From the NCBI GenBank assembly GCA_003314535.1, contig POSG01000004.1:1-64000 (forward strand): a stretch of 64,000 nt of DNA. The letters run 5' to 3'. The position numbers and the translations under genes are program-made. The stretch comes from Geobacter sp. GTDB taxonomy: Bacteria; Desulfobacterota; Desulfuromonadia; Geobacterales; Geobacteraceae. Below the pieces are notes generated by a model, which ran no database searches, was not told the origin of the DNA, and saw only the letters and a program-made list of their open reading frames with translations. This document shows positions 43,531 through 52,145 of the stretch, in pieces (the first letter of the stretch is position 1; every line of letters starts with the position of its first letter).

Positions 43531-44004
43531 ATGAAACGCAAGATCGCGCATCTTGGGAAGAAAACAGGGCTCGATGACAATGAGGTCACCGGATTCCTAA
43601 AAATCGGCCTCTCAGGTCTCGTGGCTTTGGCGTTATCGGTGTTTGCAGGCTCCGCACATGCGGGTGGCAGTGATCCAGCTGATCTGCAAAAGTCAATCGA
43701 CAAGCCGCGGGCCAATCAGAAACTGGCTGAAAGATGCAAGCTCAAGCCCGAAGGGGGGCGATGCAAGGCTCTTTTCTGGAAGTACTATTTCAACCAGGAA
43801 ACCAAGAGCTGCGAGACGTTCGCTTATGGAGGGTGCGACGGTGTCGTCCCGTTCGAAACCAAGGAGGAATGCCAAAAGGCGTGCCTCGACCAGAAAGCTG
43901 AACCGGTTGTGAATGATGAGAACTGTGGGCCGTATCCCGGGTACCCGTGCGGAACGAGGTATTTCACCGTCAGCTTGCGCGATTTCCGGCTTCACGTATC
44001 TTGA
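43531..44004 (+). CDS. Secreted Kunitz/BPTI-domain protein
   Basis: 157 aa. The ATG at 43531 is chosen for its RBS (GGAGGTAAACCC). A signal peptide ends near SAHA (residue 44). A full Kunitz domain follows with six Cys at 69, 78, 94, 102, 114 and 118, spacing 8-15-7-11-3, close to BPTI. After the second Cys comes Lys-Ala (GGRCKALFWKYYF), the same P1-P1' pair as BPTI, so trypsin-like protease inhibition is plausible. A C-terminal extension holds two more Cys and ends CGTRYFTVSLRDFRLHVS. A radical SAM/SPASM gene starts 13 bases after the stop, so the extension may be a modification target. Kunitz domains are rare in bacteria. Confidence 0.85.
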   Translation: MKRKIAHLGKKTGLDDNEVTGFLKIGLSGLVALALSVFAGSAHAGGSDPADLQKSIDKPRANQKLAERCKLKPEGGRCKALFWKYYFNQETKSCETFAYGGCDGVVPFETKEECQKACLDQKAEPVVNDENCGPYPGYPCGTRYFTVSLRDFRLHVS

Positions 44005-44017
44005 AGCGCATTGAATC

Positions 44018-45169
44018 ATGAAAAATAACCATTCCCTTGAGTGCGCCGTCTGGGAGTTCACCCTCGCCTGTAATCTGAACTGCATCCACTGTGGTTCCAG
44101 CGCCGGAGGCAGTCGGAGCGATGAGCTGTCGACTTCCGAAGCGGTTAGCCTGTGCCACGACCTGAAAAGGACCGGCTGCCTCGGCATTGCCCTCATGGGA
44201 GGGGAACCGCTCCTGCGCCCGGACTTCTGGCAGATAGCCCGCCTTATCCGCGAGCTCGGCATGGAGCTGTCAGTCATCACCAACGGCACACTATCGAGTG
44301 GCGACACCTTTGCAGGCTTGAGAGAGCTTGCCCCTCGGGCGATAGCGGTGAGCATAGACGCGGCAGACCCAGAAATTCACGACCGGATCCGCGGGCAGAA
44401 GGGCGCCTGGGCAAAAACCTGGGCGTTCGTCCGGGAAGCCAAGGCCGAAGGGCTTCCGATCAGCGTCATCACAACGGTTCACAAGTTGAATATCAACGAG
44501 CTCTCCCGTATCCGCGAGATGCTGCTGGGCCAGAACATCGCCTGGCAGATCCAGGTGGCAGGGGCTGAGGGAAAGAGATTCCCCCGGGAACTGCTGCTGG
44601 ACGAAGAGGAGTTTTATGCAACCGGCCTGTTCATAGCTTCCACGCGCAGGAAATACCCGGTGAGGGTCATGCCGGTCATCGGCGCGCATGATATGGGATA
44701 TAATTCCCTGATGCTGGACAACATTTCGCTTGCCCCGCAATGGACGGGCTGCCAGGCAGGAATAACGGTAATAGGCATCCAAAGCAACGGCAACATCAAG
44801 GGCTGCCTCTCCATGGACGACTCTACGATAGAGGGGAATGTCCGGCAGATGCCGGTATGCGACTTGTGGAACAGTTGTGAAGCGTTTTCCTATTCGCGGG
44901 ATTTCAAGCCTGCGGACGCCGGCGAATACTGCAGGGACTGCATGCACCTGGCCGGGTGCAAGGGCGGATGCAACGAGATGTCGCTTATGAAGACCGGGAA
45001 ATATCACAACGATCCCTACTGCTTCAACCGCCTTGAAAAGCGCCTGTTCCGTGACGAACTGCGCAATCCCTTTTATCGACTCATGCTGCGCATGAAACGC
45101 CGGGCCAACGCTTTCATGCGCAAAAGAGAGGACCGGCAACTGCGGCGGTCTTTTCTTGGAAACAGGTAG
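44018..45169 (+). CDS. Radical SAM/SPASM enzyme
   Basis: 383 aa. Radical SAM cluster CNLNCIHC (Cys-x3-Cys-x2-Cys) at about residue 18, GGEPLLR at about 60, and a C-terminal SPASM domain with Cys-rich segments (GNIKGCLSMDD, CRDCMHLAGCKGGC, YCFNRL) for auxiliary iron-sulfur clusters. This build is typical of enzymes that modify ribosomal peptides or activate sulfatases. It sits directly after the Kunitz-protein gene and directly before a methyltransferase gene (stop and GTG nearly touching), so the three form an operon. The substrate is most simply the Kunitz protein tail. Confidence 0.85.
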   Translation: MKNNHSLECAVWEFTLACNLNCIHCGSSAGGSRSDELSTSEAVSLCHDLKRTGCLGIALMGGEPLLRPDFWQIARLIRELGMELSVITNGTLSSGDTFAGLRELAPRAIAVSIDAADPEIHDRIRGQKGAWAKTWAFVREAKAEGLPISVITTVHKLNINELSRIREMLLGQNIAWQIQVAGAEGKRFPRELLLDEEEFYATGLFIASTRRKYPVRVMPVIGAHDMGYNSLMLDNISLAPQWTGCQAGITVIGIQSNGNIKGCLSMDDSTIEGNVRQMPVCDLWNSCEAFSYSRDFKPADAGEYCRDCMHLAGCKGGCNEMSLMKTGKYHNDPYCFNRLEKRLFRDELRNPFYRLMLRMKRRANAFMRKREDRQLRRSFLGNR

Positions 45170-45172
45170 ACG

Positions 45173-46375
45173 GTGAAGCTGAACATCGGCTGCGGTCATA
45201 AGTACCTGGAAGGGTATCTTAATGTCGACGCCGGCATCGATTCCCTCGCTGATGCCAGGATGGATGCCCATGACCTGCAGTTTGCCTCGTCCTCGGTCGA
45301 TTCCATTGTGGCCTCCCAACTGATCGAGCACCTCGGTTTCTTCAAGAGCAAGTATTTCCTGGCGGAATGCTTCCGGGTGCTGCGGCCCGGAGGTGTGATC
45401 AGGCTGGAAACCCCCGACATCGAGCGTACTTTGGAAGTGTTTCTCGCCGGAGACAGGGTTGCGCGGGAGGCGGCCCTGCAATGGGTATATGGCGCGGAGA
45501 CGACGGGCATGCAGCATAGGTTCTGCTTCCCGCTCGAACTCCTGCGGGAGGTGACCGCCGAAATCGGCTTTCTGCTGCAGGAGGAAGAACAATACCAGTA
45601 CGAGCATCACCGGCCGGCTGTGCGGTTGACTCTGAAAAAGCCAACGGAGGTGCAAAGAAAAGGCTGTTTCGCTGAACTGCGGAAGCGGATGGTGGAGAGG
45701 AAAATCCCCGCATTTGACGATGAAACCACCATTGCCGCCCAGGAGGAAATTCTGCGTCGACTGGCGAGCGTCGACCAACATGACTGGCGAAACCTGTTGG
45801 GGGTTGCGCTCCACAGCGCGGAAATCGTGCGGGAGTATTTACGCCTCCAGGCGGATGACGTCCCCCGGGCGCGCCAATACGAAGAAATTGCCGCTTTATT
45901 GGCTGAACACCGTTTCCAGGATGTTATGTTCGAGCTGCTGAAATCGAACATGGCGGGAGCTGGTTGCCAGGAGGCCGCATATCTGGAAACCCTGGAACAG
46001 GGAAGGGGGATTGTGGACGCTCTTGCCAACGGGGGAAACAGCGGATTGCCGCCGGTCCCTGACAGCCGGGTACGGGTCTTCCTGCCGTCAGCCATCAAGG
46101 CGGTTGCCGACAAGACCTTCGCCCAGGGCATCAAGGAGTGCATCCTCAAACGTTACCCCGAGGCGATCGAGCGTTTTGCGACCGCGACCGCGATTTTCCG
46201 TGACAACCCGTTCCCATACTGGAATGCAGCCCGCATTTACAAGGTTCTGAACAACTTTGAGCTTGCCCGGCAACAGTATGAGATGGCGTGGACGGCGATG
46301 GCGGCCAGCCCTGAAATTCATGAGAATCACCGCGATGCGCTCGCTGCGGAAATGAAAGACCTGTTGACATCATGA
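45173..46375 (+). CDS. SAM-dependent methyltransferase with C-terminal TPR-like region
   Basis: 400 aa, GTG start right after the radical SAM stop codon. The first about 150 residues are a class I methyltransferase: MKLNIGCGHKYLEGYLNVDAG (motif I), LQFASSSVDSIVASQLIEHL and FRVLRPGGVIRLETPD. The middle is helical; the end (YPEAIERFATATAIFRDNPFPYWNAARIYK) looks like TPR repeats. Similar enzymes occur in glycan and peptide-modification clusters. Target unknown. Confidence 0.75.
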   Translation: MKLNIGCGHKYLEGYLNVDAGIDSLADARMDAHDLQFASSSVDSIVASQLIEHLGFFKSKYFLAECFRVLRPGGVIRLETPDIERTLEVFLAGDRVAREAALQWVYGAETTGMQHRFCFPLELLREVTAEIGFLLQEEEQYQYEHHRPAVRLTLKKPTEVQRKGCFAELRKRMVERKIPAFDDETTIAAQEEILRRLASVDQHDWRNLLGVALHSAEIVREYLRLQADDVPRARQYEEIAALLAEHRFQDVMFELLKSNMAGAGCQEAAYLETLEQGRGIVDALANGGNSGLPPVPDSRVRVFLPSAIKAVADKTFAQGIKECILKRYPEAIERFATATAIFRDNPFPYWNAARIYKVLNNFELARQQYEMAWTAMAASPEIHENHRDALAAEMKDLLTS

Positions 46376-46541
46376 CAAATGGAACATGGGGCGTCCCCAC
46401 GAATCTCTTCCCGTCATTGTTTGGCTCCTTCAACATTCCCTCCCCGGTTGACTCAGCTCCAAGAGAAGCTATCCTGATCAGAGCAACGTACCTTTCAGCC
46501 AAATTCAAGCCTAGGTAACGAATACAGTCAAGGAGAGCGAG

Positions 46542-47960
46542 ATGGCACCTACTGACGACGTGGAAATTACTGAAGGTATGCAGCGCTATATCGACCGCAA
46601 CAACATCTACCTGGCCGATCGGGAGAGATACATCCGCGAGGTGGTGAAGAAGTGGAAGTTTGACACCATCGCGGTGCACGGACTGTACACGGTCAGGGAC
46701 GCCATCGACGACTACCAGGGGTCGATCATCGAGCCGATCTTCATGAGCACCGCCCAGGCCTATCGCGACTCGGACGAGATGGCCGCGGCCCTGGCCTACA
46801 AGATCCCCACCTGGTGCTACTCGCGCATCGCCAATCCCTCCACCTACTACTACGAATGGACCCTGGCCCTGCTGGAGGGTTACGGCTACGACGGCGAGAC
46901 GTCATGCTGCTCCACTTCTTCGGGAATGGCGGCCATCATGACCGCCGTGCACCCCTTCCTGAAAATCCAGGAGGATGTCAACGAGAAGAGGAACTTCGTC
47001 GCCACGGTCCAGTGCTACGGGGGGACGTACCAGCAGTTTTCGGTCCGCCTGATGCAGGAGCAGAACATCGAATGCCGCTGGGTGCTGGACGCCACCAACC
47101 TGGATGAATGGGCATCGAAAATCGACTCCCATACCCGTTTCCTCTATGGCGAACTCCCCAGCAATCCGCAACTGGGCTTCTTCGATATCGAGGCTGTCGC
47201 CGACCTTGCCCACAGCCACAACCTGCCGTTGATCGTCGACTCCACCATTGCCACGCCGGCCCTGCTGCGGCCGATCTGCCACGGGGCGGACATCGTGGTG
47301 CAATCCGCGACCAAGAGCCTCACCAGCAGCGGTTTCGGCATCTGCGGCGCAGTCATCGCCCGCAAGAACCTGGTCACGAACATCAACGACGAGCAGCTGA
47401 AAAACGATTTCTCGCTCCACATCAAGTACCTGCAGAACAGGGACTTCGGCCCCAACCTCCATCCCATGCAGGCGGTGATGACCCTGAACGACATGCGGAC
47501 CCTGCGCTCCAAGATGGATCTCCTGAGCCGGAACGCCATGGCGGTGGCCCGCTTCCTGGAGGAGCATCCGCGGGTGGAAAGCGTCCAGTACCTGGGGCTG
47601 CCCAATCACCCCCTGCACGAACTGGCCAGCAGGTACCTGTGGCTGGTGGATGCGGAATACGACGAGCAGTACGGGAAACCGGTCAACCGCTACGGCCACC
47701 TCCTGTCGTTCTGCGTCAAGGGGGGGGCGGAAAATGCACGAAGGTTCTTCGACGGCTTGCAGCGGATATGGCGGGCCACGGACCTGGGGCGGATCAAGAG
47801 CGTCGCCACCATCCCGGCCATATCGACCCACCAGCAGCAGGGAGATGAAGCGCGTTCGCTGGCCGGCATCCCGCACAACATGGTCCGCCTGTGCGTGGGC
47901 GCCGAACATCCGACGGACACCATCGCCGACCTGGACCAGGCGCTGCGCCTGGCCGGGTAA
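46542..47960 (+). CDS. Cys/Met-metabolism PLP enzyme (trans-sulfuration family)
   Basis: 472 aa. PLP-dependent fold I enzyme with Lys in SATKSLTSSGFG, the cofactor Asp in VDSTIATP, and the N-terminal IEPIFMSTAQAYRD...YSRIANPSTYYYEW pattern of cystathionine gamma-synthase / O-acetylhomoserine sulfhydrylase relatives. It is about 50-70 residues longer than usual at the N-terminus (the MAPTDDVEITEG... extension) and has an odd CC pair (TSCCSTSSGMA). RBS AAGGAGAGCGAG. A role in methionine/cysteine synthesis is likely; exact reaction uncertain. Confidence 0.8.
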   Translation: MAPTDDVEITEGMQRYIDRNNIYLADRERYIREVVKKWKFDTIAVHGLYTVRDAIDDYQGSIIEPIFMSTAQAYRDSDEMAAALAYKIPTWCYSRIANPSTYYYEWTLALLEGYGYDGETSCCSTSSGMAAIMTAVHPFLKIQEDVNEKRNFVATVQCYGGTYQQFSVRLMQEQNIECRWVLDATNLDEWASKIDSHTRFLYGELPSNPQLGFFDIEAVADLAHSHNLPLIVDSTIATPALLRPICHGADIVVQSATKSLTSSGFGICGAVIARKNLVTNINDEQLKNDFSLHIKYLQNRDFGPNLHPMQAVMTLNDMRTLRSKMDLLSRNAMAVARFLEEHPRVESVQYLGLPNHPLHELASRYLWLVDAEYDEQYGKPVNRYGHLLSFCVKGGAENARRFFDGLQRIWRATDLGRIKSVATIPAISTHQQQGDEARSLAGIPHNMVRLCVGAEHPTDTIADLDQALRLAG

Positions 47961-48106
47961 GGCCTGCCTGTTCCTGCTGCCGGAAACTTTCACTGAAATG
48001 GGGGGTGAAAATTGAAACGTTTTCTGGCAGAATAAGGGCCCAAAGCTGCAACTTCACTGCCCCGAACATTAATGCTATCCCTGACGACCCAGAAGGAGAC
48101 GAAAAA

Positions 48107-48496
48107 ATGGAACTCAATACGCATTTGGCCATAAACAGGTCGCTTTGCGGGCAAATAACGTCTGTTGATGAGGGCAGGGCTGTCGTAAGACTGGACACCA
48201 TCCCGGAAATGGTAGCCGACGCTCACCTGCTTGTGCATGGCGGCTTTATCTTCGGCGCCGCCGACTTTGCGGCAATGGCGGCGGTCAATGATCCCAACGT
48301 GGTGCTCGGCTCCGCCGAGGTCAGGTTTCTCAAGCCGACGAAATGCGGCGATGCCGTTACGCTTGAAGCGAAGGTTGCGGAAATCGGCGGAAAAAAGCAT
48401 CGTGTCGAAGTGGAGGGTGTCGACGATGCCGGGACAAAGGTATTTTCTGGCGTCTTCACCTGCTTCGTGCTTGAAAAACACGTCCTTGAGAAGTGA
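48107..48496 (+). CDS. Hotdog-fold acyl-CoA thioesterase
   Basis: 129 aa, PaaI/FlK-like hotdog protein. HGGFIFGAADFAAMAAVND is the conserved central helix with the active-site region, followed by LGSAEVRFLKPTKCGDAV. RBS GAAGGAGACG. It probably hydrolyses a small acyl- or aryl-thioester. It lies between the trans-sulfuration enzyme and an ABC exporter; no clear pathway link. Confidence 0.75.
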   Translation: MELNTHLAINRSLCGQITSVDEGRAVVRLDTIPEMVADAHLLVHGGFIFGAADFAAMAAVNDPNVVLGSAEVRFLKPTKCGDAVTLEAKVAEIGGKKHRVEVEGVDDAGTKVFSGVFTCFVLEKHVLEK

Positions 48497-48550
48497 TGTG
48501 CATCAAGGACAATTTCATCTCGAATCTGCCTGAAATGCCATGATTGGCAG

Positions 48551-49420
48551 ATGCCAAAGCTGATATCAATGGGAAAAGAAGACCGCGCAGTCTATGAGCC
48601 GAATTACCGGGCCAAAACGGGGAACTTGCGGATATGGGCGAATTGCCTGACGACGGTCAGCCGAAGCAAAGACCTGCTGTTCTACCTGGTGAAGCGCGAT
48701 TTCCTGTCGGACTTCAAGCGCTCCTACATAAGCGCCGGGTGGATCCTGATCACTCCAGTCCTTGCGGTAATTTCCTGGCTGATCATCAACCATACCAGCA
48801 TCCTCAATCCCGGACGCCTGCCGATTCCATACCCCGCATACGTTCTGATCAGCACCATGATCTGGAGGCTGTTCATCGGCATTTACCAGGCAGGCTCAAA
48901 CCTGTTTTTCGAGAGCGCGGCCTTCGGGATCGACGTCAGGTTCCACAGAGAGGTCCTGCTGGCCAAACAGGTCATTCTCCAGGTCCTGAACCTGGCAGCA
49001 GGCCTGCTGGTCATGGAGGTCGTCCTGGCCTATTACGGCATATTTCCCACCTGGAAAATCATCACCTTCCCGCTTACCCTCATCCCCCTGATCGTCATGG
49101 GCGCCGGCATCGGGCTGCTTGCCTCGGTATACTCGGTTGTGCTGCCGGACTCCAAGAAGTGGCTGGACTACGGCATGCAACTCCTGATGTTCGTCACCCC
49201 CGTGATCTATTCTCCCAGGGTGGAAAATGAACTCATCAGGGAGATTGTCGGCTGGAATCCCTTGTCCTATCTGCTCGACTGGAGCCGCTCTTCCCTGACC
49301 GGGGGAGCATTCGACAATCCGCACGGCTTCCTGGCCAGTTCGGTCGGCGCCCTGGCGGTTTTTCTGCTGGGACTGAGGCTCCTCTACCTGGCCGAGGACA
49401 AGGTGGTGGAGAAATTATGA
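48551..49420 (+). CDS. ABC-2 polysaccharide-export permease (Wzm-like)
   Basis: 289 aa with six predicted membrane helices. A cytoplasmic amphipathic start (SRSKDLLFYLVKRDFLSDFKRSYISAGW) matches the Wzm/KpsM-type ABC-2 permease family. Followed after 16 bases by its ATPase. Together they would export an O-antigen-like or capsular glycan through the inner membrane. RBS weak; the ATG at 48551 is kept because the family N-terminus is soluble and variable. Confidence 0.8.
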   Translation: MPKLISMGKEDRAVYEPNYRAKTGNLRIWANCLTTVSRSKDLLFYLVKRDFLSDFKRSYISAGWILITPVLAVISWLIINHTSILNPGRLPIPYPAYVLISTMIWRLFIGIYQAGSNLFFESAAFGIDVRFHREVLLAKQVILQVLNLAAGLLVMEVVLAYYGIFPTWKIITFPLTLIPLIVMGAGIGLLASVYSVVLPDSKKWLDYGMQLLMFVTPVIYSPRVENELIREIVGWNPLSYLLDWSRSSLTGGAFDNPHGFLASSVGALAVFLLGLRLLYLAEDKVVEKL

Positions 49421-49436
49421 CCACAGGCAGGCGAGC

Positions 49437-50723
49437 ATGAACGGCCAGGGGCATGCCATCTCATTCCGGCAGGTGGGGAAGAAGTTCTGCCGCAACTTGA
49501 AGCGCAGCCTGTACTACGGTTTCCTGGATGTTTCCCGCATGTTCGCCGGGATCCCCCCGGACACGGCCGGGCTGCGGAAGGATGAATTCTGGGCATTGTC
49601 CGACCTCTCCTTCGATGTGCAGGAGGGGGATTCACTGGGGATTGTCGGCGCTAACGGTTCCGGGAAATCCACCATGCTCAGGCTGGTCTCCGGGGTCTAC
49701 ACGCCGGACCGGGGGAAGGTTGCGGTCAACGGCAAGGTTGGGTCGCTCATCACGCTCGGCGCAGGCTTCCACCCCCATTTCACCGGTGGCGAAAACATCT
49801 ACTTCAACGGAACGCTGCTCGGCCTGACCAGAAGCGAGATCAGGGAGAGATACGACGATATCGTGGCATTCGCCGATATCGGCGAGTTCATCGATTCTCC
49901 CGTTTCAACCTATTCGACCGGCATGAGGATGCGCCTCGGATTTGCGATCGCCATCCATACGAGGCCGGACATCCTGCTGGTGGACGAGATCCTGGCCGTG
50001 GGCGACGTGAATTTCATCAAGAACAGCTATGACAGGATCGAGAGCATGGTGGCAGGTCAGGGCGTCACCGCTGTCGTGGTCTCCCACAACATCGGCATGA
50101 TCCAGAGGCTGTGCCGGAAAACGCTCGTGCTCGACAGGGGCAGGATGGTCTTTTACGGCGATACGATGGAGGCCGTTTCCAAATACTACGAGTTGTCGCT
50201 GAAGCGCAAGCTCGATTCCGAACCGGCCGGCGCAAAGGAAAAGTTCGTCCATCACCATGACTGCCCGATGCAGGTCTATATCGAAGATTTTTCGATCTCG
50301 GACGGTTCCCCGGAGGATGCTGCCGACATAATCACGCCCTGCCGGCTGGGATTCCGGGCCACGGTTCGCAGCAGCCTTGACGAGCCCGTCGGGCTTCCGG
50401 TCGTAAGCATCCTGATTCTTGACCCGGGCATGGTGGAGTTGTACGCGAGCATTCAGAGCCATGGCCACGACTGCGAGAGCGCCATGATCCCGGCAGGGGG
50501 GAGGATGACGGTGAGTTGCGAAACCCCCTACCTGAACCTGGCGCCGGGGGAGTACCGCATCATCGTCAAGCTGGGCGGGGCCAGGGAGGGGATTTTCTGC
50601 GACTCGGTACTGTTGACTGCGCCACTCAAGGTGTCGTGGACGGTGGGATTCCTGGAAAGGGTCTCGTCCGTCTACCGGGACTGCAAGCTGTTCGTGGATT
50701 CCCGCTGGACGGTGGAGGAGTGA
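49437..50723 (+). CDS. ABC exporter ATPase with C-terminal sugar-binding domain (Wzt-like)
   Basis: 428 aa. Walker A GANGSGKST (about residue 72), signature YSTGMRMRLGFA, Walker B ILLVDEILAVGD, and switch His in VVSHNIG. Residues after about 275 form an extra beta-sandwich typical of Wzt, which in O-antigen exporters recognises a chain-terminating modification on the glycan. The preceding permease is its partner. A methyltransferase two genes further upstream could supply such a cap, but that is inference. Confidence 0.85.
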   Translation: MNGQGHAISFRQVGKKFCRNLKRSLYYGFLDVSRMFAGIPPDTAGLRKDEFWALSDLSFDVQEGDSLGIVGANGSGKSTMLRLVSGVYTPDRGKVAVNGKVGSLITLGAGFHPHFTGGENIYFNGTLLGLTRSEIRERYDDIVAFADIGEFIDSPVSTYSTGMRMRLGFAIAIHTRPDILLVDEILAVGDVNFIKNSYDRIESMVAGQGVTAVVVSHNIGMIQRLCRKTLVLDRGRMVFYGDTMEAVSKYYELSLKRKLDSEPAGAKEKFVHHHDCPMQVYIEDFSISDGSPEDAADIITPCRLGFRATVRSSLDEPVGLPVVSILILDPGMVELYASIQSHGHDCESAMIPAGGRMTVSCETPYLNLAPGEYRIIVKLGGAREGIFCDSVLLTAPLKVSWTVGFLERVSSVYRDCKLFVDSRWTVEE

Positions 50724-50752
50724 GGCGCCTGCAAAGTTCAGGCGCCTTCTTC
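50723..50752. terminator. Bidirectional hairpin between convergent genes
   Basis: AGGCGCCTG (50723-50731) pairs with CAGGCGCCT (50739-50747), then TCTTCCTC on the plus strand. It overlaps the stop codons of both the Wzt-like gene and the PqqD-like gene. Confidence 0.6.
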
Positions 50753-51013
50753 CTCGATCAGTTCGAGCTGTTTCATGCCGGTAATGAACTTGTCGATGTC
50801 TGATCTGACCCGCTCCTCGTCCCGGACATTCCAGCGCTCTTTTATGCCTGCCAGCACGGTTTCACGGTCCTGGCGCTCCATGAACAGGGCTTCACACATG
50901 TAGGCGGCCATTGCATTCAGAGGCGTGACGTCTCCCGTCGAATGGTTGTAAATCAGGGCGCCGTCCGCCTCTTTCCTGTAGACCACGCCGTCGCGCAAAA
51001 CATGCTTGCTCAT
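50738..51013 (-). CDS. PqqD-like peptide chaperone (RiPP recognition element), GeoRSP type
   Basis: About 91 aa from ATG 51013 (GGAG nine bases upstream); ATG 51028 is an alternative. The sequence has the PqqD layout: a short beta-hairpin (VLRDGVVYRKEADGALIYNHSTGDVTPLNAMAAYMCEAL) followed by a winged-helix region ending in LELIEEE. PqqD-family proteins bind leader peptides and present them to radical SAM enzymes. Last gene of the minus-strand operon that begins with the Cys-rich 55-aa peptide. From memory this resembles the PqqD member of the GeoRSP system. Confidence 0.8.
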   Translation of the reverse strand: MSKHVLRDGVVYRKEADGALIYNHSTGDVTPLNAMAAYMCEALFMERQDRETVLAGIKERWNVRDEERVRSDIDKFITGMKQLELIEEEGA

Positions 51014-51098
51014 GAGTCGGTTCTCCATTTCGCCACCCACGTATTGTTTCCAGAACAGTTTCCCTGCAGCCCTTTTGACCAAAAGCGTGCCGCACTGC

Positions 51099-52142
51099 TC
51101 ATATCAGGCGGGTCTCCGGGAAGAAGCCGAGCCGGTACGCCTCGCCGCAAAAGAGATCGCCGCCCAGCAGCTTTCCGGTCTGGTGGTAGGTGTTCGCTAT
51201 GCACCGCCCCATGCAGGACTTCCTGAACATGCAGCGGCCGCATACGCCGCCGAGCTTGCCGGGCAGGTCCTCCCGGATCATGCGGATCGTCCCGTCGAAT
51301 TTCCACACCGACTCCAGCGAATGGGTCCTGACGTTCCCCAGCAGGAGCTCCTTTTCGATGTTGCCTATGCCGCAGATGGAAATGTCCCCGTTGGACAGCA
51401 CGCCGATGATGTTCCTGATTCCGCAGGTCTTGCCGCTGCCTTTCTCCGCCAGTGTGGAAACGCTCTGGAATGCGGGCGGGATGTCGAAGAGTATCCTGAA
51501 ATCATCAAAGGACTTCCCGCCGAAGGAGTTGTAGATGTCGATGAATTCCTTCACTGACAGGCGCTCTTCCGCCATGCCGTGGGCGCGCCCCATGTCCGAG
51601 ATGTAATTTATCTTGATGCTGGAAGCGCCAAGTTTCCGCGCCAGCTCCACGGTGTCGGCCAGGTCGTGCCGGTTGCCGCTGTGCAGGCAGCAAATGACCT
51701 GGGGCCTGATGTCCCGCGCAACCAGCGCCCTGATCCCGGAAACGGCCTGGTGGAACGATTCGGGATTGCCGCGCAGCAGCGCATGGGTCTCGTCGTCTGA
51801 GCCGTCGAGGGATATGGAAACGAAGGGGTCGCAACCGGCGAGCCGTGCGGCAATGTCGTCATCAACCAGGGTGCCGTTGGTCTCGATCATGATCCGCAGT
51901 TTTTCCGAGACCAGGAAATCGATGAATTCCCAAATGTACGGCAGCATCAGCGGTTCGCCTCCAAGCAGCTTGACGCCGCTCAGCCCCAGCGCTCTTCCCT
52001 GAAAAACAAGGTCTTGGACTTCGGTGAATGTCAGTTCGCCTGCCAGATCTTCATTGAACCCGGGGAGAATCCAGCAGTGCCTGCAGCGGAGGTTGCAGTT
52101 CCTGTTGTAGAAGTAGATCGTTTTCAGGGGCGGATGGTCCAT
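51099..52142 (-). CDS. Radical SAM/SPASM peptide maturase 2 (GeoRSP type)
   Basis: 347 aa. CNLRCRHC cluster at residues 16-23, GGEPLMLP near 62, and a C-terminal SPASM region (KTCGIRNIIGVLSNGDISICGIG, GVCGRCMFRKSCMGRC, LFCGEAYRLGF) for auxiliary clusters. Its start overlaps the end of maturase 1 (four bases apart), so the two are cotranslated. The pair of SPASM enzymes plus PqqD-like protein is the defining set of GeoRSP loci. Confidence 0.85.
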   Translation of the reverse strand: MDHPPLKTIYFYNRNCNLRCRHCWILPGFNEDLAGELTFTEVQDLVFQGRALGLSGVKLLGGEPLMLPYIWEFIDFLVSEKLRIMIETNGTLVDDDIAARLAGCDPFVSISLDGSDDETHALLRGNPESFHQAVSGIRALVARDIRPQVICCLHSGNRHDLADTVELARKLGASSIKINYISDMGRAHGMAEERLSVKEFIDIYNSFGGKSFDDFRILFDIPPAFQSVSTLAEKGSGKTCGIRNIIGVLSNGDISICGIGNIEKELLLGNVRTHSLESVWKFDGTIRMIREDLPGKLGGVCGRCMFRKSCMGRCIANTYHQTGKLLGGDLFCGEAYRLGFFPETRLI

Positions 52143-52145
52143 GGT

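Noticed and set aside
44291-47993. Open frames of 360-500 codons on the minus strand opposite the radical SAM, methyltransferase and PLP genes
   Set aside because: Their translations lack family motifs and start sites, while the plus-strand frames carry complete motifs.
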